Source: Bacteroides finegoldii DSM 17565 (GTDB lineage Bacteria > Bacteroidota > Bacteroidia > Bacteroidales > Bacteroidaceae). From it: a stretch of 64,000 nucleotides of DNA. Of this stretch, positions 55,801 through 64,000 are shown piece after piece. Location of the stretch: positions 105,019-169,018 of the forward strand of contig NZ_GG688326.1 of NCBI RefSeq assembly GCF_000156195.1, read 5' to 3'. Every line of letters starts with the position of its first letter. Within the stretch, counting starts at the first letter, position 1. The notes under the pieces are model-generated. The model searched no databases. It was not told the origin of the DNA and saw only the letters and a program-made list of their open reading frames with translations. The translations under genes and the position numbers were made by a program.

Positions 55801-56955
55801 ATGTCGAACATTTCTGCTTCAGCCTTTTCAGATACCAAGGCTCATTATGAACTTCTTGACGGACTTCGCGGTGTGGCAGCTCTTATGGTGATATGGTATC
55901 ACGTATTCGAGGGCTTCGCTTTTGCCGGTAATAGTGCTATTGAAACTCTGAATCACGGATATTTAGCCGTGGATTTCTTTTTTATCCTTTCGGGTTTTGT
56001 GATCGGTTACGCTTACGATGACCGTTGGGGTAAGAGTCTCACCATGAAAGATTTCTTTAAACGCCGGTTGATACGTCTTCATCCTATGGTTGTTCTGGGG
56101 GCTGTTCTGGGAGCTATCACGTTCTGCATTCAGGGTTCTGTGCAATGGGATGGAACGCACGTTGCCATATCCATGGTGATGTTGTCTCTTCTTTGCACGG
56201 TATTTTTCATTCCTGCCATGCCGGGTGCGGGCTATGAGGTTCGTGGCAATGGCGAGATGTTTCCGTTGAACGGGCCGTGCTGGTCGTTGTTTTTCGAGTA
56301 TATAGGCAATATCCTTTATGCGTTATTCATTCGCCGTCTGTCTAATAAGGCGTTGGCTGTGATGGTGGTATTGCTGGGGGTGGCGTTGACGTTGTTCGCC
56401 ATCTTTGATGTCTCCACTTATGGAAACATTGGGGTAGGATGGACGTTGGATGGCGTGAACTTTCTGGGCGGATCATTGAGAATGCTTTTCCCTTTCTCTT
56501 TAGGTATGCTTTTATCCCGCAACTTCAAACCTGTGAAAGTGAAAGGCGCTTTCTGGATATGTACCCTTGCATTGATTGCCCTGTTTTCCGTTCCTTATTT
56601 GGAGGGTGCAGAGCCGGTTTGTACGAACGGTGTGTATGAAGCGTTTTGCATTGTCGTTGCTTTCCCTATCCTTGTGTGGCTGGGTGCGTCGGGAAGTACG
56701 ACGGATAAGCAGTCAACGCAGATATGTAAGTTCTTGGGAGATATATCTTATCCGATCTACGTGATACACTATCCGTTGATGTATCTGTTCTATGCATGGC
56801 TGATTAAGAATCAACTCTATACGCTGGGTGAGACTTGGCAGGTAGCTTTATGTGTTTATGCATTGTGTATTGTACTAGCTTATCTAAGCTTGAAATTCTA
56901 TGACGAACCTTTACGTAAGTATTTGGCAAAGCGTTTTTTGAGCAAGAAACGATAG
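55801..56955 (+). CDS. Acyltransferase_3 family membrane protein (OafA/Oac-like)
   Basis: 384 aa from ATG 55801; the upstream extension begins with TTG inside the promoter box. Ten or more membrane helices. LDGLRGVAALMVIWYHVFEG holds the catalytic His of the family; FFILSGFVIGYAY, the RRLIRLHPM arginine segment and PIYVIHYPLMYLFY near the C-terminus are also diagnostic. It probably O-acetylates a cell-surface glycan or lipid at the inner membrane. Substrate unknown. Confidence 0.9.
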   Translation: MSNISASAFSDTKAHYELLDGLRGVAALMVIWYHVFEGFAFAGNSAIETLNHGYLAVDFFFILSGFVIGYAYDDRWGKSLTMKDFFKRRLIRLHPMVVLGAVLGAITFCIQGSVQWDGTHVAISMVMLSLLCTVFFIPAMPGAGYEVRGNGEMFPLNGPCWSLFFEYIGNILYALFIRRLSNKALAVMVVLLGVALTLFAIFDVSTYGNIGVGWTLDGVNFLGGSLRMLFPFSLGMLLSRNFKPVKVKGAFWICTLALIALFSVPYLEGAEPVCTNGVYEAFCIVVAFPILVWLGASGSTTDKQSTQICKFLGDISYPIYVIHYPLMYLFYAWLIKNQLYTLGETWQVALCVYALCIVLAYLSLKFYDEPLRKYLAKRFLSKKR

Positions 56956-56969
56956 GCGGTAGTTTTTTA

Positions 56970-57020
56970 TAGAGAAAATAAAAGAGGGTATCCGTTGACA
57001 CCCTCTTTTTATTTTCTCTA
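56970..57020. terminator. Strong bidirectional terminator
   Basis: TAGAGAAAATAAAAGAGGGT pairs with its complement over about 20 bp with a 10-base loop, between convergent genes (acyltransferase and purT). Confidence 0.92.
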
Positions 57021-57063
57021 TTATTCTTCTAATTCTCCATGATTCCTTATTTTCCTTCCGGTT

Positions 57064-58233
57064 TTAATAAACCTCTACTTTCTCGGCAATTCTCTTGGCC
57101 TTATTACGCAGGGCATCCAAATCGGCATTCAGCGGAGCATAGCAAAGCACTACTCCCATGCGGCGGTTGACGCGGGTAAACGGTTTGCCGAATATGCGGA
57201 GGTAGGTATCTTCTTCTTTCGTCACTTCTTCCATGCCACGATATTGCGGGCGTTCCTGGCTGGCAATCGGGGAAAGGATCACAGCGCTTGCGCCTATCCG
57301 TTCTTGTTTGATGCCGGGAATAGGCAGACCGAGTACGGCACGTAAATGTAGCTCGAACTCATTCAGGTTTTGTGTACCCGCCAATGTCACCATACCAGTA
57401 TCATGCGGACGAGGAGAAAGTTCGGAGAAATAAACTCCGTTCTCGTGGCTTAGGAAGAACTCAACTCCCCAAAGTCCTGCGCCTGTCAATGCACGGGTTA
57501 CTTTTTCGGCCATCTCTTCCGCTTCTTTCAAATGGGCGGGATCAATATGTGCGGGCTGGAAACTTTCACGATAATCGCCACCTTTCTGCACGTGTCCGAT
57601 GGGAGGGCAGAAGAGGGTAGGACCGTTCTTTTGGGTAACGGTGAGCAGGGTGATTTCGCTGTCGAACTTGATAAATTCTTCAATGATAAGCTCACGGATA
57701 TCGCCACGACTGCCACTGCATCCGTATTCCCAGGCGTGTTCGAGTTCGTCGGCACTCTTCACAAGCGATTGTCCTTTGCCGGAAGAAGACATCAACGGTT
57801 TAACGACACAAGGGAAACCGATTTTATCGGCAGCTTCTTTCAGTTCTTCCAGGGTTTTGGCATAGAAGTATTTGGCTGTTTTCAGTCCGAGTTCTTGGGC
57901 GGCAAGGTCGCGAATGGCTTTACGGTTCATGGTGAAGTTCACGGCACGAGCACTGGGAACTACCTGAATGCCTTCTTTTTCGAAGTCGTATAAACGTTCT
58001 GTGCGAATTGCCTCAATCTCCGGAACGATAATGTCCGGACGATGCTTCTTCACTACGCGTTCCAATTCTTCACCGTTCAGCATATCGAATATTTCAAATT
58101 CATCGGCCACTTGCATAGCCGGTGCTCCTGCATAGGAGTCGCAAGCAATGATGTGCTGGCCTTTACGTTGAGCTGAAATTACAAATTCTTTTCCTAGTTC
58201 GCCGGAACCGAGTAACAGTATTTTCTTCATCAT
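57064..58233 (-). CDS. purT: PurT: formate-dependent GAR transformylase
   Basis: 389-aa ATP-grasp enzyme that formylates glycinamide ribonucleotide with formate and ATP in purine synthesis, replacing the folate-dependent PurN step. It starts [17 protein letters not shown] (nucleotide-binding GxGxxG-like), then the ATP-grasp core ([29 protein letters not shown]) and metal ligands in [23 protein letters not shown] at 58231-58233 or 58228. Confidence 0.95.
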   Translation of the reverse strand: MMKKILLLGSGELGKEFVISAQRKGQHIIACDSYAGAPAMQVADEFEIFDMLNGEELERVVKKHRPDIIVPEIEAIRTERLYDFEKEGIQVVPSARAVNFTMNRKAIRDLAAQELGLKTAKYFYAKTLEELKEAADKIGFPCVVKPLMSSSGKGQSLVKSADELEHAWEYGCSGSRGDIRELIIEEFIKFDSEITLLTVTQKNGPTLFCPPIGHVQKGGDYRESFQPAHIDPAHLKEAEEMAEKVTRALTGAGLWGVEFFLSHENGVYFSELSPRPHDTGMVTLAGTQNLNEFELHLRAVLGLPIPGIKQERIGASAVILSPIASQERPQYRGMEEVTKEEDTYLRIFGKPFTRVNRRMGVVLCYAPLNADLDALRNKAKRIAEKVEVY

Positions 58234-58257
58234 TTTGAGTGTTTTATATTAGTAGTG

Positions 58258-58265
58258 CAAAATTA
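58258..58265 (-). promoter_or_regulatory. -7 box for purT
   Basis: On the minus strand TAATTTTG fits TAnnTTTG, 24 bp before the ATG. Confidence 0.5.
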
Positions 58266-60389
<2,124 letters not shown>

Positions 60390-60402
60390 AAACATAAGAA
60401 GG

Positions 60403-60660
60403 ATGAAAGAACTGCATTTGAGTATAGTATCGCCCGAAAAGAGCATATTCGACGGAGATGTGAAGATTGTCACATTGCCGGGGACGGTTGGTTCGTTTTC
60501 TATTCTTCCCGGACATGCGCCTATCGTCTCGTCATTGCAAGCGGGTACGTTGAGTTACACGACGATGGAAGGCGAGGAGCGTACGATAGATATTCAGGGT
60601 GGTTTTGTCGAACTGAGTGACGGTACGGTTTCCGCTTGCATCTCCCTGACAGACGGGTGA
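60403..60660 (+). CDS. atpC: ATP synthase F1 subunit epsilon
   Basis: 85 aa from ATG 60403, preceded by AGAAGG. LHLSIVSPEKSIFDG, PGTVGSFSILPGHAPI and the FVELSDGTV strand are the epsilon N-terminal beta-sandwich. The usual C-terminal helical hairpin (about 45 residues) is absent, so the epsilon inhibitory arm is missing, as in other short epsilons. Confidence 0.93.
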   Translation: MKELHLSIVSPEKSIFDGDVKIVTLPGTVGSFSILPGHAPIVSSLQAGTLSYTTMEGEERTIDIQGGFVELSDGTVSACISLTDG

Positions 60661-60704
60661 CAGTCGGCTGACAGAAGACAATATATTAAGAAAAACACAG
60701 TGAC

Positions 60705-61139
60705 ATGGTGAACATTACGAAAACGAAACGAAATTTTATCGGGTTGCATACGCTGTTTGCAATCATAGGTGCAGGATTGGGAGCGGTTATTTTGCATATC
60801 GCTCTGCCGGGACACTATTTCGGAGGATACCCGTTTATTCCGGTCTATTTTTATCTATTCGGTTTGTTTAGTATCTATATGTTCGATGCGTGTCGGCTGC
60901 ACGCTCCCCAGAAAATGTTACTGTTGTATCTGGCAATAAAGATGGTAAAGATGATTCTTTCTATCATTTTAGTCCTGATTTATTGTATAACCGTGCGCGA
61001 AGAGGCTAAGGCTTTTTTGCTGACGTTTATCTCATTCTATTTGATATATCTGATATTCGAAACCTGGTTCTTTTTCTCTTTTGAGGTGAATCAGAAACGG
61101 AAAAAGCAAAATAAGAAGAAAAATGAAACAGTTGCATAA
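60705..61139 (+). CDS. Four-helix membrane protein of the atp operon (AtpI-like position)
   Basis: 144 aa with four membrane helices (IGLHTLFAIIGAGLGAVIL, FIPVYFYLFGLFSIYM, LLLYLAIKMVKMILSIILVL, LLTFISFYLIYLIFETWFFF) and a Lys-rich C-terminus. It lies between atpC and atpB and overlaps atpB by 17 bp. No strong identity to AtpI is seen; by position it is probably an assembly or Mg-handling accessory. Confidence 0.7.
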   Translation: MVNITKTKRNFIGLHTLFAIIGAGLGAVILHIALPGHYFGGYPFIPVYFYLFGLFSIYMFDACRLHAPQKMLLLYLAIKMVKMILSIILVLIYCITVREEAKAFLLTFISFYLIYLIFETWFFFSFEVNQKRKKQNKKKNETVA

Positions 61140-62259
61140 CATAATGGCTCCGTTGATATTGTTCTGTCTGATGATGGTGTCCGGTCTGCCCGGCTTTGCA
61201 CAAGAGCAGGGAGAAGCGACTTCACAGGTGCAGGATGTGATTACTCCGAAAGAGGAACAGGAGAATACGGTGGACGTGAAGGAAATCGTATTCGGACATA
61301 TCGGCGACTCTTACGAATGGCATATTACCACGTGGGGTAAAACGCACATTACTATACCATTACCTATTATTGTTTATAGTAATAGTACAGGCTGGCATGT
61401 GTTCCTTTCTTCTCGTCTCGAAGAGAACGGAGGCACGTATGAGGGGCTTTCGATAGCTCCGGAAGGAAGTAAGTACGAGGGCAAACTGGTGGAATACAAT
61501 GCGGCGGGCGAACAAGTCCGTCCTTGGGATATATCCATTACGAAAGTTACATTCGCCTTACTGTTCAATAGTGTATTGTTGCTGGTAATCGTCCTGAGTG
61601 TGGCGCACTGGTACAGAAAACGTCCGCAGGGAGCCAAAGCTCCGGGAGGATTTATCGGATTCATGGAAATGTTCATTATGATGGTGAATGACGACATTAT
61701 TAAAAGCTGTGTCGGTCCTAATTACCGGAAATTTGCCCCCTATCTGCTGACGGCATTCTTTTTCATCTTTATCAATAATATGATGGGACTGATCCCGTTC
61801 TTTCCCGGAGGTGCGAATGTGACGGGAAATATTGCTATCACAATGGTACTTGCCGTATGCACGTTTCTGGCGGTCAACATTTTCGGAACGAAGCATTACT
61901 GGAAAGATATTTTCTGGCCTGATGTTCCTTGGTGGCTGAAAGTGCCTGTGCCGATGATGCCGTTTATCGAGTTCTTCGGGATCTTTACAAAACCGTTTGC
62001 TTTGATGATCCGTCTTTTTGCCAATATGCTGGCGGGACACATGGCAATGTTGGTGCTTACTTGCTTGATATTTATCTCGGCAAGTATGGGACCTGCCTTG
62101 AACGGCACGCTGACAGTAGCCTCCGTATTGTTCAACATCTTTATGAATGCGCTTGAATTGTTGGTCGCTTTCATCCAGGCATACGTATTCACCATGTTGT
62201 CGGCTGTGTTTATCGGGTTGGCGCAGGAAGGAGCCAAAGTAAAAGCGGAAGAGAAATAA
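61123..62259 (+). CDS. atpB: ATP synthase F0 subunit a
   Basis: 378 aa, longer than E. coli (271) because of an N-terminal signal-like segment and an extra periplasmic domain (about residues 30-130). The core has FIFINNMMGLIPFFPGG, the essential Arg in KPFALMIRLFANMLAGHMAM, and ALELLVAFIQAYVFTMLSAV. It forms the proton (or Na+) half-channels against the c ring. Confidence 0.95.
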   Translation: MKQLHNIMAPLILFCLMMVSGLPGFAQEQGEATSQVQDVITPKEEQENTVDVKEIVFGHIGDSYEWHITTWGKTHITIPLPIIVYSNSTGWHVFLSSRLEENGGTYEGLSIAPEGSKYEGKLVEYNAAGEQVRPWDISITKVTFALLFNSVLLLVIVLSVAHWYRKRPQGAKAPGGFIGFMEMFIMMVNDDIIKSCVGPNYRKFAPYLLTAFFFIFINNMMGLIPFFPGGANVTGNIAITMVLAVCTFLAVNIFGTKHYWKDIFWPDVPWWLKVPVPMMPFIEFFGIFTKPFALMIRLFANMLAGHMAMLVLTCLIFISASMGPALNGTLTVASVLFNIFMNALELLVAFIQAYVFTMLSAVFIGLAQEGAKVKAEEK

Positions 62260-62283
62260 ATAATTAAACGAGAGAAAATATAA

Positions 62284-62562
<279 letters not shown>

Positions 62563-62566
62563 GCTT

Positions 62567-63070
62567 ATGTCATTACTATTACCTGATAGTGGCCTGTTGT
62601 TCTGGATGTTCCTCTCATTCGGGATTGTGTTCGTGATATTGGCGAAATACGGCTTCCCCGTCATTATAAAAATGGTGGAAGGCCGTAAAACCTATATCGA
62701 CCAGTCTTTGGAGGTGGCGAGGGAAGCCAATGCACAGTTGTCCAGACTGAAAGAAGAGGGTGACGCGTTGGTGGCTGCTGCCAACAAGGAACAAGGACGC
62801 ATCTTGAGGGAAGCAATGGAAGAACGTGACAAAATTGTTCACGAGGCCCGTAAGCAAGCCGAGATAGCCGCACAAAAAGAACTTGATGCGGTGAAGCAAC
62901 AAATCCAGATAGAGAAAGACGAGGCTATCCGCGACATCCGTCGTCAGGTGGCTGTCCTTTCGGTGGACATTGCCGAGAAAGTGCTCCGCAAGAATCTTGC
63001 AGATAAGGAAGCACAGATGGGGATGATCGACCGTATGCTGGATGAAGTATTAACCCCGAATAAGAACTAA
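62567..63070 (+). CDS. atpF: ATP synthase F0 subunit b
   Basis: 167 aa from ATG 62567, 4 bp after atpE. N-terminal membrane helix ([20 protein letters not shown]) then a long charged coiled-coil stalk and the C-terminal [18 protein letters not shown]. Peripheral stator joining F0 to F1 through delta. Confidence 0.95.
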   Translation: MSLLLPDSGLLFWMFLSFGIVFVILAKYGFPVIIKMVEGRKTYIDQSLEVAREANAQLSRLKEEGDALVAAANKEQGRILREAMEERDKIVHEARKQAEIAAQKELDAVKQQIQIEKDEAIRDIRRQVAVLSVDIAEKVLRKNLADKEAQMGMIDRMLDEVLTPNKN

Positions 63071-63075
63071 GGAAA

Positions 63076-63636
63076 ATGGAAGTCGGAATACTCTCAATGC
63101 GTTATGCAAAAGCGATGATTGAATACGCGCAGGAAAAAGGAGTGGAAGACAGGGTATATCAGGAATTCCTCACTCTGTCTCACAGTTTTTGTGCACAACC
63201 CGGACTGCGTGAGGCACTTGATAATCCGGTCATTGCGATTAAGGAGAAATTAGCGTTGGTTTGTACGGCTGCCGATGGTGAAGGTACATCAACCAGAGAG
63301 TTTATCCGTTTTATCACTTTGGTATTAAAAAACAGGCGTGAAGGTTATCTGCAATTTATCGGCCTGATGTACCTGGACCTGTATCGGAAGTTGAAACATA
63401 TCGGAGTCGGTAAACTGATTACGGCTGTTGACGTTGATAAAGCGACATCGGATCGGATTCGTTCTGCGGCAGCGCATATCCTGCATGCGCAGATGGAGTT
63501 GGAAACGGTAGTAGACCCGTCCATTGAGGGTGGATTTATTTTCGATATCAACGATTACCGTTTGGATGCGAGCGTTGCTACGCAGTTAAAGCGAGTGAAA
63601 CAACAATTTATTGATAAGAATAGGAGAATTGTATAA
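63076..63636 (+). CDS. atpH: ATP synthase F1 subunit delta
   Basis: 186 aa; MRYAKAMIEYAQEKG at the start, FITLVLKNRREGYLQFI in the middle and PSIEGGFIFDINDYRLDASV at the C-terminus are OSCP/delta motifs. The stop TAA at 63634-63636 shares its last base with the atpA ATG. Confidence 0.94.
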   Translation: MEVGILSMRYAKAMIEYAQEKGVEDRVYQEFLTLSHSFCAQPGLREALDNPVIAIKEKLALVCTAADGEGTSTREFIRFITLVLKNRREGYLQFIGLMYLDLYRKLKHIGVGKLITAVDVDKATSDRIRSAAAHILHAQMELETVVDPSIEGGFIFDINDYRLDASVATQLKRVKQQFIDKNRRIV

Positions 63637-64000
63637 TGTCTGAAAATATAAGAGTAAGCGAAGTATCCGATATATTGCGCAAGCAGCTCGAAGGGATTAA
63701 TGCCAATGTGCAGCTTGACGAAATCGGTACGGTGCTTCAGGTGAGCGACGGTGTAGTCCGTATCTATGGACTGCGGAACGCCGAAGCGAATGAATTGCTG
63801 GAGTTCGACAATGGTATCAAAGCAATCGTGATGAACCTCGAAGAGGACAACGTGGGTGCTGTATTACTGGGTCCGACGGACAGAATCAAAGAAGGGTTTA
63901 TTGTGAAACGTACAAAACGCATCGCCTCCATTCGTGTAGGCGAGGGGATGTTGGGACGTGTCATCGACCCGTTGGGTGAACCGCTCGACGGCAAAGGGCT
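63636..64000 (+). CDS. atpA: ATP synthase F1 subunit alpha (5' part only)
   Basis: ATG 63636-63638, overlapping the atpH stop by one base; the frame runs off the window end. About 121 codons: SEVSDILRKQLEGI, the N-terminal beta-barrel DEIGTVLQVSDGVVRIYGL, and GEGMLGRVIDPLGEPLDGKG, all alpha-subunit motifs. The P-loop would lie beyond the window. Confidence 0.95.
   Translation, partial: MSENIRVSEVSDILRKQLEGINANVQLDEIGTVLQVSDGVVRIYGLRNAEANELLEFDNGIKAIVMNLEEDNVGAVLLGPTDRIKEGFIVKRTKRIASIRVGEGMLGRVIDPLGEPLDGKG

Overview
The window is chromosomal DNA from a Bacteroides species, probably close to B. thetaiotaomicron. The evidence is the TPP-riboswitch thi operon, a FeSOD matching the Bacteroides enzyme, GH97 and nspC genes, an ATP synthase operon ordered atpD-C-x-B-E-F-H-A, Bacteroides-type promoters (-7 TAnnTTTG, in one case with a correctly spaced -33 TTTG), and near absence of Shine-Dalgarno sequences. 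All family assignments come from reading the translations; no database search was run.

Layout. 0.2-6.3 kb: leftward thiamine operon thiS-thiE-thiG-thiC-thiH-thiF-thiE/tenI-like, led by a TPP riboswitch and closed by a strong hairpin. 6.4-12.1 kb: FeSOD, a large secreted protein of unknown function, a UvrD/PcrA helicase and a glycine-zipper lipoprotein. 12.3-16.7 kb: a gene graveyard with an AAA-ATPase/nuclease gene carrying two internal deletions, an apparently intact PD-(D/E)XK (Rpn-like) nuclease, a signal-peptidase-like gene with two in-frame stops and a lost catalytic serine, a stub of a second copy, and a frameshifted tyrosine recombinase.

17.3-30.3 kb: an accessory block with all genes on the minus strand, bracketed by a 36-bp direct repeat (35/36 identical). 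It encodes three secreted proteins that end in TonB-like C-terminal domains but have no usual membrane anchor, a TPM-domain protein with four CxxC pairs and a Gly/Ser tail, a partly duplicated module (zinc-ribbon protein plus five-helix membrane protein, each pair overlapping by ATGA), an AraC regulator, and several small lipoproteins and membrane proteins. This is the best candidate for an undescribed cell-envelope system. 30.9-31.7 kb: a wrecked RND efflux pump gene followed by three near-identical mini-hairpins.

31.7-58.2 kb: mostly core genes. These are a flavodoxin-fold reductase, nspC (polyamines), six tRNAs (Gly-GCC, Leu-CAG, Leu-GAG, Gly-GCC, Leu-CAG, Gly-GCC), two tandem nagA paralogs plus a GH97 lipoprotein (sugar use), an acyl-CoA ligase, a K+/Na+:H+ antiporter, a Crp-Hcp deletion chimera, a frameshifted outer-membrane-like gene, a metallophosphoesterase lipoprotein, a MATE pump, a HAD phosphatase, panB, an MFS transporter, a RelA-type (p)ppGpp synthetase with an altered HD motif, a DUF4301 protein, a chloramphenicol acetyltransferase-like enzyme, a PagL-like lipid A deacylase, a Crp-family regulator, an acyltransferase and purT. 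Two different long inverted repeats lie between genes at 49.1 and 53.1 kb.

58.9-64.0 kb: the rightward F-type ATP synthase operon, cut by the window end inside atpA.
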